DNA of 64,000 nt from Streptomyces sp. NWU339 (GTDB taxonomy: Bacteria > Actinomycetota > Actinomycetes > Streptomycetales > Streptomycetaceae), in NCBI RefSeq assembly GCF_003143855.1, contig NZ_QFRK01000017.1:62668-126667 (forward strand), in the 5' to 3' direction. How positions within the stretch are numbered: position 1 is the stretch's first letter; every line of letters starts with the position of its first letter. The translations under genes and the position numbers were made by a program. Positions 8,111-16,920 of the stretch are shown here, one piece after another. The notes under the pieces are model-generated. The model did not search any database and was not told where the DNA came from. It saw nothing but the letters and a program-made list of their open reading frames with translations.

Positions 8111-9376
8111 ATGACGACGAACAGGACGACGGGCGGGCCGCCGAACGACACGACGTGGGCGCTGGTGCGCGTGCTCCGGGACCCCAATGCCGGGCTCCTT
8201 CTCGCCGGGGTCGTGGTCTCCGGCTTCGGCACCTCCGCGCTGTGGCTCGCCTCCGGGATCTGGGCCAAGGACCTCACCGGCTCGGACGGCCTCGCCGCCC
8301 TGTGCCTGCTGGCCATGTGGGCGCCCACCCTGGCCGGCCCGCTGCTGGGCACGCTCGCCGACCGGGTCCCCCGCAAGCCCCTGCTGATCGGCACGAGTCT
8401 GCTGATGGCCGCGCTCCTGCTCACCCTCGTCACCGTCGACTCGCCGCAGGCCCTGTGGCTCCTCTTCGCCGTCCTGTTCGTGTACGGCGCGGCAGGCGTC
8501 GTGAACGACGCGGCCGAGTCGGCGCTGGCCGCCACCGCCGTGGACCGGTCGCTCCTCGGTGACCTGGGCGGACTGCGCATGACCGCCACCGAGGGCATGA
8601 AACTGCTGGCCCCCCTGGCGGGCGCGGGCCTCTACACGGCCCACGGCGGACCGGCGGTCGCCTTTCTGGACGCGGTCACGTTCGCCCTCGCGGCGGTGCT
8701 GTACCTGTTTCTGCACGTCCGCGAGAGGCGTCCCGCGCCGCCGGCCGACGGCCGACGTGGCCGGACCGCCGAGGGCGTCCGCTTCCTCCGCGCGCACCCT
8801 GTCCTGTGGCCCCTGGTCCTGGCGGGTGGCGCCACGATGCTGTGCGCGGGGCTGAACGGTGCGCTGGTCTACGCCGTCGTCGACGGCCTCGGCCACTCCC
8901 CCGCGTACTCCGGTGTGCTGTACGCCGTCCAGGGCGCCGGGTCGGTGGCCCTCGGCCTGTGCGCGGGGCCCGCGCTGCGCCGTCTGGGCGAGCGGCGGTT
9001 CGCGGCGTACGGCATCGTCCTGCTGGCCGGTGGGGTGGCGCTGCGGGCGGTGCCGTCCGATCCGGTGGCGTGGGCGTGCAGCGCGGCGATCGGTGCGGGG
9101 CTGCCCGCCCTGCTGATCGCCGCGCTGACCGCCGTGCAGCGCGAGACCCCGGGCCCGCTGGTGGGCCGGGTCACCGCCACCGCCAACACCCTGGTGTTCA
9201 CCCCGAACGTGATCGGGCTGGCGGCCGGCGCGGCGCTGGTGGAACTGTTCGACCACCGGCCCGTGCTGGCCGTCCTCGGACTCGTCCTGCTGGTGCCGGC
9301 GGCGGGGCTGTTTCAGAGCACGGCGAGCGCCGAGCGTACCGCCTCCAGGTCGCCGTCCGATGCCAACCCGGCGTGA
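8111..9376 (+). CDS. MFS transporter (MFS_3-type exporter)
   Basis: A 421-residue membrane protein with about 10-12 predicted helices and the classic loop motif GTLADRVPRKPLLI between helices 2 and 3. The overall pattern, including EGVRFLRAHPVLWPL in the central loop, fits the MFS_3 drug/metabolite exporter group. No Shine-Dalgarno is seen upstream of ATG 8111; a CACGAT box 8 nt before it could be a -10 for a leaderless message. The last 64 bp overlap, on the opposite strand, the end of the gene at 9313-10479, so the C-terminal tail (TASAERTASRSPSDANPA) may be a late addition. Substrate unknown. Confidence 0.88.
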   Translation: MTTNRTTGGPPNDTTWALVRVLRDPNAGLLLAGVVVSGFGTSALWLASGIWAKDLTGSDGLAALCLLAMWAPTLAGPLLGTLADRVPRKPLLIGTSLLMAALLLTLVTVDSPQALWLLFAVLFVYGAAGVVNDAAESALAATAVDRSLLGDLGGLRMTATEGMKLLAPLAGAGLYTAHGGPAVAFLDAVTFALAAVLYLFLHVRERRPAPPADGRRGRTAEGVRFLRAHPVLWPLVLAGGATMLCAGLNGALVYAVVDGLGHSPAYSGVLYAVQGAGSVALGLCAGPALRRLGERRFAAYGIVLLAGGVALRAVPSDPVAWACSAAIGAGLPALLIAALTAVQRETPGPLVGRVTATANTLVFTPNVIGLAAGAALVELFDHRPVLAVLGLVLLVPAAGLFQSTASAERTASRSPSDANPA

Positions 9377-10479
9377 TAGAGCCGTAGTTCCGTCGCGCCG
9401 AGTCGGCGGGCCTCGGTCGCGTCCGCGGTGAGGGTGCCGGGGCTGCCGCCCATGCCGGAGACCACGGTGAAGTTGGCGGCGAGGACGCCGTCCGGGTGGT
9501 TCTCCTGTGCGAACGGCGTCAGCAGGCCGGGGCCCCCGGTGCAGGGGACGACCACGCCGTCGGCGACGGAGAGGATGTGCGCGGGGTCGACGCCGGCGTT
9601 GGCGCCGCAGTGGTACGACACCGGGTCCGCGTGCAGCAGGACCTGGAAGCCCTCGGGCGCCGCGTCACGTACCGCCCGGACCGCCGCCTCCTGGAGCGTG
9701 CGGGCCGTTTCCTCGCGCCACGCGCGCGTGGCGGCCGCCGTCTTCGCGCCGAGGAGCTTCTCGACGCCCGTCCAGCCTCCCCCGCCGGAGGCCGCCCCCC
9801 GCCACACCGGCTCCAGCGCGGTCCGCACGGACGCGGCCAGTTCACCGGCGTCCAGGCCCTGGGCCCCGTAGCCCTCGCGGCAGGACGGGCAGAAGCACAG
9901 GGACATCAGGTACTGCCCCGCGTCCCCGAGGCCGACCCCGGCGGTCTTGTCGTGGGCGTGCAGATGGGCCAGCCCGTACCAGCCGAGGGACTCCAGTTCG
10001 GTGCCGCACGCTCCGGGCCGCACCGCCGCCTCGGCGGCCAGGTCGGTCAGGTAAGCGCGCGTGGCGGGCTGCGCGATGCACGGTGCCCAGGGATAGCGGT
10101 CGCCGTAGGCGTTGACGACCGAGGTGTCGGGGTGTTCGGCGCCGAGCCGCGAGTTGTGCGCGAGCACGACCCAGGTGTGCACCTCCAGGCCCGCCTCCGC
10201 GAGCGCCGTCGCGGCCTCGCCGAAGGCGTCGCCGGGGGCCCAGTCCCCGGCCGGATGGGGACGCGGGACGCGGCCCGACCAGTGGGCGCCGGCCGGGTAG
10301 AGCACGGCCGCGTGCTCGGCGGTGACGACGCGGTGGCGCGGGTGGCGGGGGGTCAGCGCGCGGGTGGAGTGGTAGGCGGAGGCGAGCGTCACCTGCGCCA
10401 CGCCGAGCGCGGCGATCCGCGCGGGGGCCTCCGGGTCCCCGTTGACGTCCCAGGGGTAGACGAACGCCGATGCCTTCAT
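9313..10479 (-). CDS. Unclassified, possibly TIM-barrel-like protein of the uronate locus
   Basis: A 388-residue protein I do not recognise as a named enzyme. Visible features: an N-terminal FVYPWDVNGDP strand, ALGVAQVTLASAYHS, GWYGLAHLHAHDK, a compact cysteine motif CFCPSCREGYG near the middle, LLHADPVSYHCGAN and a C-terminal GATELRLYHAGL strand. The alternation of strands and helices suggests a TIM barrel like that of glycoside-hydrolase-like proteins; the CxCxxC group may bind zinc. The ATG at 10479 overlaps the stop of the keto-deoxyglucarate dehydratase gene (ATGA), so it probably works in uronate/aldarate catabolism, perhaps on a glycoside or lactone. The reaction is not known. Its 3' end overlaps the MFS gene tail by 64 bp. 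Confidence 0.75.
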   Translation of the reverse strand: MKASAFVYPWDVNGDPEAPARIAALGVAQVTLASAYHSTRALTPRHPRHRVVTAEHAAVLYPAGAHWSGRVPRPHPAGDWAPGDAFGEAATALAEAGLEVHTWVVLAHNSRLGAEHPDTSVVNAYGDRYPWAPCIAQPATRAYLTDLAAEAAVRPGACGTELESLGWYGLAHLHAHDKTAGVGLGDAGQYLMSLCFCPSCREGYGAQGLDAGELAASVRTALEPVWRGAASGGGGWTGVEKLLGAKTAAATRAWREETARTLQEAAVRAVRDAAPEGFQVLLHADPVSYHCGANAGVDPAHILSVADGVVVPCTGGPGLLTPFAQENHPDGVLAANFTVVSGMGGSPGTLTADATEARRLGATELRLYHAGLASDGDLEAVRSALAVL

Positions 10480-11417
10480 CGGGCCTCCTCGAGCAGCGCG
10501 AGCCCTCGCTCGATCAGCCGAGCGAGTTGTTCGACATGATCCCCGGACGGCTCGTGCAGCGGCGGCCGCACCTCGCCCACGTCGAGCCCGCGCAGCCGCA
10601 CCCCGGCCTTGACCAGGGAGACGGCGTACCCGGGGCCCTGGTCGCGCAGTTCGACGAAGGGCCGGTAGAAGCCGTCCAGCAGGCGGTCCACGGTGGCCCG
10701 GTCGCCGGTGCGCAGGGCCTGGTGGCAGGCGAGGGCGACCTCGGGCAGGAAACAGAACACCGCGGACGAGTAGAGGGTGACGCCGATGCCCCGGTAGGCG
10801 AGCTGGGTCAGTTCGGCGGTGGGCAGCCCGTTGAAGTAGAGGAGGTCGCCGGGAGCCTCGGTGCGTACGGCGCTGACGGTCCGCTGCAGGAGGTCGAGGT
10901 CGCCGTGGCCGTCCTTGAGGCCGATGATCCCGTCGGTGCGGGCCAGTTCGACCACGCTCGCGGGGGTGAACACGGCGTTGTCGCGCTGGTAGACGATCAC
11001 CGGCAGGGCGGTCGCCGCGGCGAGCTCCCGGTAGTGCCGCAGCAGCCCCTCCTGGCCGGCCCGGACCAGGTAGGGCGGCATGGCGAGCAGCCCGTCCGCC
11101 CCGGCGCGTCGGGCGAGTTCGGCCCAGTGCACCGCGAGCTTGGTGCCGTAGCCGGCGCCCGCGACGACCGGGACGCGTCCCTCGGCCGCTTCGACGGCGG
11201 CCCGCACACAGGCCTCGAACTCCTCGGGCGTCAGAGCGTGGAACTCCCCGGTCCCACAGCAGGCGAAGACGGCCGCGGCCCCGGCCTCGACCCCGCGCCG
11301 TACATGGAGCCGGTAGGTGTCGAGGTCGATGGTGCCGTCGGTTCCGTAGGCGGTGACCGGGAAGAACAGCGGTCCGCTGGGGTTGCCGAGTCGGGTGGCG
11401 AGAGGGGCTGGCGTCAC
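10476..11417 (-). CDS. kdgD: 5-dehydro-4-deoxyglucarate dehydratase
   Basis: A DapA-superfamily TIM barrel that decarboxylates and dehydrates 5-dehydro-4-deoxy-D-glucarate to 2-oxoglutarate semialdehyde. The family signatures are clear: SGPLFFPVTAYGTDG, FACCGTGEFHALTPEEF, the tyrosine in VIVYQRDNAVFTP, the Schiff-base lysine in IIGLKDGHGDLDLL, and YFNGLPTAE. The frame allows an ATG at 11441, but the GTG at 11417 has a good GGGAG 5 nt upstream and gives the usual family length (313 residues), so it is preferred. It diverges from uronate dehydrogenase across a region with mirror-image promoters. Together they suggest D-glucuronate/D-galacturonate oxidation by the non-isomerase route. Confidence 0.9.
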   Translation of the reverse strand: MTPAPLATRLGNPSGPLFFPVTAYGTDGTIDLDTYRLHVRRGVEAGAAAVFACCGTGEFHALTPEEFEACVRAAVEAAEGRVPVVAGAGYGTKLAVHWAELARRAGADGLLAMPPYLVRAGQEGLLRHYRELAAATALPVIVYQRDNAVFTPASVVELARTDGIIGLKDGHGDLDLLQRTVSAVRTEAPGDLLYFNGLPTAELTQLAYRGIGVTLYSSAVFCFLPEVALACHQALRTGDRATVDRLLDGFYRPFVELRDQGPGYAVSLVKAGVRLRGLDVGEVRPPLHEPSGDHVEQLARLIERGLALLEEAR

Positions 11418-11470
11418 AAACTCTCCCATGTCCATATCCATGATTGACGTCTACATCCCTGAATCGTGTC

Positions 11471-11500
11471 ACGCTAAGGCGCCCCGGGGACGCCGGTCAA
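11471..11500 (-). promoter_or_regulatory. Promoter of kdgD operon
   Basis: On the minus strand TTGACC (11500-11495) and TAGCGT (11476-11471) are separated by 18 nt, close to the vegetative actinobacterial promoter. The -10 and the G after it are identical to those of the divergent udh promoter. Predicted by eye. Confidence 0.6.
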
Positions 11501-11558
11501 GCACGCCGCCCCGGCAGGCACCAGCCGATTCCCCGACCCACGGGAAGACGCGGGATAC

Positions 11559-11588
11559 TTGACGGGTCACGGCCCATCTCCTTAGCGT
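11559..11588 (+). promoter_or_regulatory. Promoter of uronate dehydrogenase
   Basis: TTGACG (11559-11564), an 18-nt spacer and TAGCGT (11583-11588) form a good vegetative-type promoter about 60 nt before the udh start. It mirrors the kdgD promoter in -35, spacer length and -10. Confidence 0.6.
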
Positions 11589-11649
11589 GTCCACGAATAT
11601 GAATACCGTGCGCACACATGCACGGCCGGTGATGCAAGGAGATCCCTGG

Positions 11650-12459
11650 ATGCCCGCTCCCCGCACCGTTCTGCTCACCGGCGCCGCCGGCGGCCTCGGC
11701 ACCCTGATGCGGGGCCTGCTCCCGGACTACGGCTACCGGTTGCGCCTGCTCGACCTGCACCCGGTCGAGGGCGAGCCGGACGCGATCGTCGCGGACCTGG
11801 CCGACAAGGAGGCCGTGCGCGAGGCGGTCCGCGGTGTCGACGCGATCATCCACCTCGCGGGCATCTCCCTCGAGGCCTCCTTCGAGAAGATCCTCGCGGC
11901 GAACATCGAGGGCACCTACCACCTGTACGAGGCCGCACGCGAGGAGGGCGTCGGGCGCATCGTCTTCGCCTCCTCCAACCACGCCGTCGGCTACACCCCC
12001 CGCCCTCCGGCCGGCGACCCGCTCGTCCCCGTCGACACCCCGCACCGCCCGGACACCTTCTACGGCCTGTCCAAGTGCTTCGGCGAGGACCTCGCCCAGC
12101 TCTACTGGGACAAGCACGGCCTGGAGACCGTCTCCGTACGCATCGGATCCTGTTTTCCCGAACCGACCAGTGTGCGGATGCTCTCGATCTGGATGAGCCC
12201 CGCCGACGGCGCCCGCCTCCTGCACGCGGCCCTGACCGCCGAGCACGTCGGGCACACGGTCGTCCACGGCTCGTCCGCCAACACACGCCTGTGGTGGGAC
12301 CTCACCTCCGCGCGTGCGCTCGGTTACGACCCGCAGGACGACTCCGAGCCGTTCGCCGCGAAGCTCGTCGCCGAGCAGGGCGAGCTGGACCCGGACAACG
12401 AGGCGCACGCGCGCATCGGCGGCCACTTCGTGACCGACCCGCCGATCTGGCCGTACTGA
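11650..12459 (+). CDS. udh: Uronate dehydrogenase (NAD-dependent SDR/epimerase fold)
   Basis: A 269-residue extended short-chain dehydrogenase. It has the nucleotide motif VLLTGAAGGLGTLM, the AGISLEASFEKILAANIEGT segment, SSNHAVGYTPR and the catalytic FYGLSKCFGEDL (YxxxK). This set is typical of bacterial uronate dehydrogenases, which oxidise D-glucuronate or D-galacturonate to the aldaro-lactone. Although the frame opens at 11587, the ATG at 11650 is chosen because of AAGGAG 8 nt upstream and the Rossmann motif right after it. It is divergent from kdgD, which acts later in the same route; the aldarate dehydratase that should come between is not in the window. Confidence 0.88.
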   Translation: MPAPRTVLLTGAAGGLGTLMRGLLPDYGYRLRLLDLHPVEGEPDAIVADLADKEAVREAVRGVDAIIHLAGISLEASFEKILAANIEGTYHLYEAAREEGVGRIVFASSNHAVGYTPRPPAGDPLVPVDTPHRPDTFYGLSKCFGEDLAQLYWDKHGLETVSVRIGSCFPEPTSVRMLSIWMSPADGARLLHAALTAEHVGHTVVHGSSANTRLWWDLTSARALGYDPQDDSEPFAAKLVAEQGELDPDNEAHARIGGHFVTDPPIWPY

Positions 12460-12817
12460 GGCCACGGGCCCGACGCGCCGCCGAAGCCGCGGGCCCGGCG
12501 CCGGCACCGGCACCGGCACCGGCGCATCGACGGCACGCGCGGGCGTGGCCGCGGCGGAACTCCGACGCCCCCACCGGCGGGCGGGCACCGAACGGGCCCG
12601 CCCGCCGCCGCATTCGGGCACGCGCGACGCCCGTTTCCGCACCCCGGCCCGCCCCCATGCAGGTCCGAGCCGGGCACAGCCGGAGGTGAACGGGCGGAAG
12701 CGGGCAATACCGGTTCCACAACAGACCTGGTCAGCCGCGCGGACCACCTGTACAACTGCCTGCAAGGACCCCACCGGGCCCGAACGGGCAGCGAGATCAG
12801 GAAGCAGGTGTTCGGCC
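12460..12817. other. 358-bp intergenic region with short tandem repeat
   Basis: No gene is supported here. It holds a run of about four CCGGCA units (12501-12528), a very GC-rich stretch, and nearer the DeoR gene an inverted repeat TGGTC-N9-GACCA (12728-12746) that could be an operator. The region separates udh from the DeoR-led polyol operon and must contain the DeoR promoter. Confidence 0.6.
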
Positions 12818-13588
12818 ATGCGCGACAGGACGGCCGAAGAGCGCCAGCGGGAGATCGTGCGGGTGGCGCGCGCCACCGGCTCGGTCGACGTCACGGCGCT
12901 CGCCACCGATCTGGGCGTGGCCAAGGAGACCGTGCGACGGGACCTGCGCGCCCTGGAGGACCACGGCCTGGTGCGCCGCACCCACGGCGGCGCCTATCCC
13001 GTGGAGAGCGCCGCCTTCGAGACCACGCTCGCCTTCCGTGCCACCAGCCATGTGGCCGAGAAGCGCAGGGTCGCGAACGCCGCGGCCGAGTTGCTCGGCG
13101 ACGCGGAGACGGTCTTCGTCGACGAGGGCTTCACCCCGCAGCTCATCGCCGAGGCACTGCCCCGGGACCGGCCGCTCACCGTGGTCACCGCCTCCCTCCC
13201 GGTCGCGGGCGCGCTCGCCGAGACCGGCACCGTGTCCGTGCTGCTGCTCGGCGGCCGGGTCCGCCCCGGCACCCTCGCCACCGTCGACCACTGGACGACG
13301 AAGATGCTCTCCGGCTTCGTCGTCGACCTGGCGTTCATCGGCGCCAATGGCATCTCCCGCGAGCACGGTCTGACCACGCCCGACCCGGCGGTCAGCGAGG
13401 TCAAGACGCAGGCGGTCCGGGCCGCGCGCCGGGTGGTGTTCGCGGGCGTCCACACCAAGTTCGGAGCGGTCAGCTTCTGCCGGTTCGCCGAGGTCGGCGC
13501 GTTGGAGGCGATCGTCACCAGCACGCTGCTCCCGGCGGCCGAGGCCCATCGCTACTCCCTGCTGGGGCCCCAGGTCATCCGGGTCTGA
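12818..13588 (+). CDS. DeoR/GlpR family transcriptional regulator
   Basis: A 256-residue repressor. The N-terminal DeoR helix-turn-helix shows the diagnostic VAKETVRRDLRALEDHGLVRRTHGGA. The C-terminal DeoRC sensor domain (isomerase-like fold) contains VFVDEGFTPQLIAEAL, VVTASLPVAGAL and FIGANGISREHGLTT, and normally binds a sugar phosphate or polyol derivative. ATG 12818 is preferred over upstream in-frame codons because the HTH follows at the usual distance. It precedes a polyol-type ABC operon in the same direction by 172 bp and is its likely regulator. Confidence 0.93.
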   Translation: MRDRTAEERQREIVRVARATGSVDVTALATDLGVAKETVRRDLRALEDHGLVRRTHGGAYPVESAAFETTLAFRATSHVAEKRRVANAAAELLGDAETVFVDEGFTPQLIAEALPRDRPLTVVTASLPVAGALAETGTVSVLLLGGRVRPGTLATVDHWTTKMLSGFVVDLAFIGANGISREHGLTTPDPAVSEVKTQAVRAARRVVFAGVHTKFGAVSFCRFAEVGALEAIVTSTLLPAAEAHRYSLLGPQVIRV

Positions 13589-13760
13589 CCCGGCAGAACC
13601 GCACCACGGCACACCCCGCGCGCCCCGCACCACGGCGCACCACGACGCGCGACGCACCGCGCGCCGTTTCCACCACACGCAGTTCCACTCCCCCGCGGGC
13701 CGAGCCGTCCAGGCGACGTCTATACCTCCCTGAACCTCCCTATACGTGCAGGAGCGATCC

Positions 13761-15134
13761 ATGCGAACCCAGAGCCGACGGAGGCCGCCGCGAGCCGCAC
13801 TCGCCGCGGCCGCCGCAGGGACGCTGCTCGCCCCGCTGCTCTCCGGCTGCTGGGTCGGGGCGGGCGGGGCCGGATCCGGCGGTGACGCCGTCAACGTCCT
13901 GATGGTCAACAACCCGCAGATGGTGGCGTTGCAGAAGCTGACCGCCGCGCACTTCACCAAGGACACCGGCATCAAGGTGAACTTCACCGTGCTGCCGGAG
14001 AACGACGTCCGCGACAAGATCAGCCAGGACTTCGCCAACCAGGCCGGCCAGTACGACGTCGCCACCCTGTCCAACTACGAGATCCCGATCTACGCCCGCA
14101 ACGGCTGGCTCCGGGAGATGGACTCCTACGTCGACGAGGACACCGCCTACGACGAGCAGGACATCCTGGGGCCGATGCGCCAGTCCCTCAGCGGGGACGA
14201 CGGCAAGCTCTACGGCCAGCCCTTCTACGGCGAGTCCTCGTTCTTGATGTACCGCAAGGACATCCTCGAGCGGGAGGGCCTGACGATGCCGGCCGCCCCC
14301 ACCTGGGAGCAGGTGGCCGACATCGCCGCGGAACTCGACGGGGCCGAGCCCGGCATGAAGGGCATCTGCCTGCGCGGTCTGCCCGGCTGGGGCGAGGTCA
14401 TGGCCCCGCTGACGACCGTGGTGAACACCTTCGGCGGCACCTGGTTCGACGAGGACTGGAACGCCCGCCTCGACTCCCCCGAGTGGCAGCGGGCGACGAA
14501 GTTCTACGTCGACCTGGTTCGCGAGCACGGCCAGGCCGGCGCCGCCCAGTCCGGCTTCGCCGAGTGCCTGAACAACACCACCCAGGGCAAGACCGCCATG
14601 TGGTACGACGCCACCTCCGCGGCCGGCTCCCTGGAGTCCGCCGACTCTCCCGTCAAGGGCAAGATGGGCTACGCCCCCGCCCCCGTCGAGAAGACGGAGT
14701 CGGCCGGCTGGCTCTACACCTGGGCCTGGGGCATCCAGGACGCCTCCCGGAACCCGGACAACGCCTGGAAGTTCGTCTCGTGGGCCTCCGGCAAGGAGTA
14801 CGAGCAGCTGGTCGGCGACGAGATCGGCTGGTCCGACGTCCCGGCCGGCAAGCGCGCCTCCACTTATGCCGACCCGGACTACCGCGCACAGGCCGCGGCC
14901 TTCCAGGAGATGACCAGGAAGGCCATCGAGCAGGCCCGCCCGGACGACCCGGGTGTGCAGCCGCGGCCCGCGCCCGGCATCCAGTTCGTCGGCATCCCCG
15001 AGTTCACGGACCTCGGCACCCGGGTCTCCCAGGAGATCAGCGCGGCCATCGCCGGACGCCAGTCCGTCGAGTCGGCCCTGAAGAAGTCCCAGCAGCTCGC
15101 CGAAGAGATCTCCGAGGAGTACGAGGGACGATGA
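13761..15134 (+). CDS. Polyol/sugar ABC transporter substrate-binding lipoprotein
   Basis: A 457-residue extracellular binding protein with a twin-Arg-rich N-terminus, a hydrophobic segment and a lipobox LLSGC near residue 31, so the mature protein is lipid-anchored. The remainder is a family 1 (MalE-like) binding protein: VNVLMVNNPQMVALQKL, EASFLMYRKDILEREGL in the form GESSFLMYRKDILE, and YDATSAAGSLES. It resembles mannitol/sorbitol binding proteins. ATG 13761 has GGAG 7 nt upstream; the GTG at 13746 lies before that site and is rejected. Its stop overlaps the next start (ATGA). Operon: DeoR, binding protein, two permeases, broken dehydrogenase. Confidence 0.9.
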   Translation: MRTQSRRRPPRAALAAAAAGTLLAPLLSGCWVGAGGAGSGGDAVNVLMVNNPQMVALQKLTAAHFTKDTGIKVNFTVLPENDVRDKISQDFANQAGQYDVATLSNYEIPIYARNGWLREMDSYVDEDTAYDEQDILGPMRQSLSGDDGKLYGQPFYGESSFLMYRKDILEREGLTMPAAPTWEQVADIAAELDGAEPGMKGICLRGLPGWGEVMAPLTTVVNTFGGTWFDEDWNARLDSPEWQRATKFYVDLVREHGQAGAAQSGFAECLNNTTQGKTAMWYDATSAAGSLESADSPVKGKMGYAPAPVEKTESAGWLYTWAWGIQDASRNPDNAWKFVSWASGKEYEQLVGDEIGWSDVPAGKRASTYADPDYRAQAAAFQEMTRKAIEQARPDDPGVQPRPAPGIQFVGIPEFTDLGTRVSQEISAAIAGRQSVESALKKSQQLAEEISEEYEGR

Positions 15135-16072
15135 CCGCCACGACGACGGCCCCCGCGGCCGCCCCGGACATCCGCCCGAGCGGTGGCCGGCGCTCCGACC
15201 GGCTGCGCGGCTGGGCCACCAGGGCCCCGCTGCTGCCCGCCCTGATCTTCATGATCGCGGTCACCCAGCTGCCCTTCGTGGCCACGCTGGTGATCTCCTT
15301 CTTCGACTGGAACTCCCTCTACCCCGACGCCCGGAAGTTCGCCGGCTTCGAGAACTACGGAGAGGTCCTCGGCGACCCCGACCTTCGCCGGTCGGTCTGG
15401 ACGACGATCCTGCTGACGGTGGCGGTCGTCCTCACCAGCCTGGTCCTCGGGCTGCTGCTCGCCCTGCTGCTCGACCGGAGGTTCCGCGGCCGGGGCATCG
15501 TCCGCACCCTGCTCATCGCCCCGTTCCTGGTGGTTCCGGTGGCGGCGGCCCTGCTGTGGAAGCACGTCCTCTACAACCCCGAGTACGGCCTGCTCAACGG
15601 CCTGCTGCACTACGTCGGCGGGCCGCAGCCGGACTGGGTCTCGGGCGCCCCGCTCCTGGCGGTTCAGGCCGCGCTGGTGTGGCAGTGGACACCGTTCATG
15701 ATGCTGATCCTGCTCGCCGGGCTGCAGAGCCGGGACCAGGAGCAGATCGAGGCGGCCCGGGTCGACGGCGCGAGCGACTGGCAGATCTTCCGCCACCTCA
15801 CGCTGCCCCACCTGCGCCGCTACCTCGAACTGGGCGCCCTGCTCGGCTCGATCTACATCGTGCAGAACTTCGACGCGGTCTTCACGATCACGTCCGGCGG
15901 TCTGGGCACCGCCAACCTCCCCTACACCGTCTACCAGACCTTCTACCAGGCCCATGAGAACGGCCTGGCCTCGGCCGCCGGCGTCCTGGTCGTCATCGGC
16001 TCGATCATCATCGCGACCTTCGCCCTGCGCGTCGTGTCGTCCCTGTTCCGCGAGGAGGTGTCCCACGCATGA
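15131..16072 (+). CDS. Polyol/sugar ABC transporter permease, MalF type
   Basis: A 313-residue permease with an Ala/Thr-rich cytoplasmic tail, six predicted membrane helices and the EAA loop QIEAARVDGASDWQIFRHL near residue 210. The sequence PALIFMIAVTQLPFVATLVI followed by SFFDWN is typical of mannitol/sorbitol-type transporters. ATG 15131 overlaps the binding-protein stop (ATGA) and its stop overlaps the next permease, giving strict coupling of all three. Confidence 0.92.
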   Translation: MTATTTAPAAAPDIRPSGGRRSDRLRGWATRAPLLPALIFMIAVTQLPFVATLVISFFDWNSLYPDARKFAGFENYGEVLGDPDLRRSVWTTILLTVAVVLTSLVLGLLLALLLDRRFRGRGIVRTLLIAPFLVVPVAAALLWKHVLYNPEYGLLNGLLHYVGGPQPDWVSGAPLLAVQAALVWQWTPFMMLILLAGLQSRDQEQIEAARVDGASDWQIFRHLTLPHLRRYLELGALLGSIYIVQNFDAVFTITSGGLGTANLPYTVYQTFYQAHENGLASAAGVLVVIGSIIIATFALRVVSSLFREEVSHA

Positions 16073-16920
16073 GCACCGTCGCCGTACGCACCCGCGGCCG
16101 GATCCGCAGGGGAGCGGGTCTTGGCCTGGTGGCCTGGCTGGCCGGGATCGTCTTCTTCCTGCCCATCGCCTGGATGGCGCTGACGTCCTTCCACTCCGAG
16201 CAGGACGCGGCCACCAACCCGCCGTCCTTCACCGCCGCCCTCACTCTGGACGGCTACCGCGAGTTCTTCGGCGTGGGCGGCGGCGCGAGCCCCTGGCCGT
16301 CCCTGATCAACTCGACGGTGGCGTCCGTGGCCTCGGTGGTCCTGGTCCTGCTGCTCGCACTCCCGGCGGCGTACGCCCTGTCCGTCCGTCCGGTGAAGCG
16401 GTGGACGGACGTCCTGTTCTTCTTCCTCTCCACCAAGATGCTGCCGGTCGTGGCCGGCCTGCTGCCGGTCTACCTGCTCGCCAAGAACGCCGGGATGCTC
16501 GACAACGTCTGGCTGCTGGTCCTGCTCTACACCTCCATGAACCTGCCGATCGCCGTGTGGATGATGCACTCCTTCCTCTCGGAGATCCCCGTCGCGGTGA
16601 TCGAGGCCGCCCAGATCGACGGAGCCCGGCTGCCGACGGTGCTGGCGCGCGTGGTCGCCCCGATGGCGCTGCCCGGCATCGCGGCGACGGCCCTGATCTG
16701 CTTCATCTTCAGCTGGAACGAACTGCTGTTCGCCCGGGTGCTGACGGGCGTGGTCGCCGAGACCGCCCCCGTCTTCCTGACCGGCTTCATCACCAGCCAG
16801 GGCCTCTTCCTGGCCAAGGTGTGCGCCGCGTCGCTCGTCATCTCCCTGCCGGTGCTCGCCGCGGGGTTCGCCGCTCAGGACAAACTCGTCCAGGGCCTGT
16901 CGTTGGGAGCCGTGAAATGA
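16069..16920 (+). CDS. Polyol/sugar ABC transporter permease, MalG type
   Basis: A 283-residue permease with six predicted helices. LSTKMLPVVAGLLPVYLLAK and the EAA loop AVIEAAQIDGARLPTVLARV mark it as the MalG-type partner, and FFFLSTKMLP is common in mannitol/sorbitol permeases. The C-terminus DKLVQGLSLGAVK is typical. It overlaps the gene before it (ATGA), and its stop overlaps the start of the broken dehydrogenase (ATGA at 16917). ATPase not encoded; MsiK or another shared ATPase is assumed. Confidence 0.92.
   Translation: MSTVAVRTRGRIRRGAGLGLVAWLAGIVFFLPIAWMALTSFHSEQDAATNPPSFTAALTLDGYREFFGVGGGASPWPSLINSTVASVASVVLVLLLALPAAYALSVRPVKRWTDVLFFFLSTKMLPVVAGLLPVYLLAKNAGMLDNVWLLVLLYTSMNLPIAVWMMHSFLSEIPVAVIEAAQIDGARLPTVLARVVAPMALPGIAATALICFIFSWNELLFARVLTGVVAETAPVFLTGFITSQGLFLAKVCAASLVISLPVLAAGFAAQDKLVQGLSLGAVK

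Noticed and set aside
10480..11472. Upstream extension of the CxCxxC protein through kdgD
   Set aside because: Same strand but another frame of kdgD; the coupled ATG at 10479 is the start.
12501..12528. CCGGCA run as CRISPR-like or variable repeat
   Set aside because: Only about four perfect short units without spacers; simple GC-rich slippage is enough.
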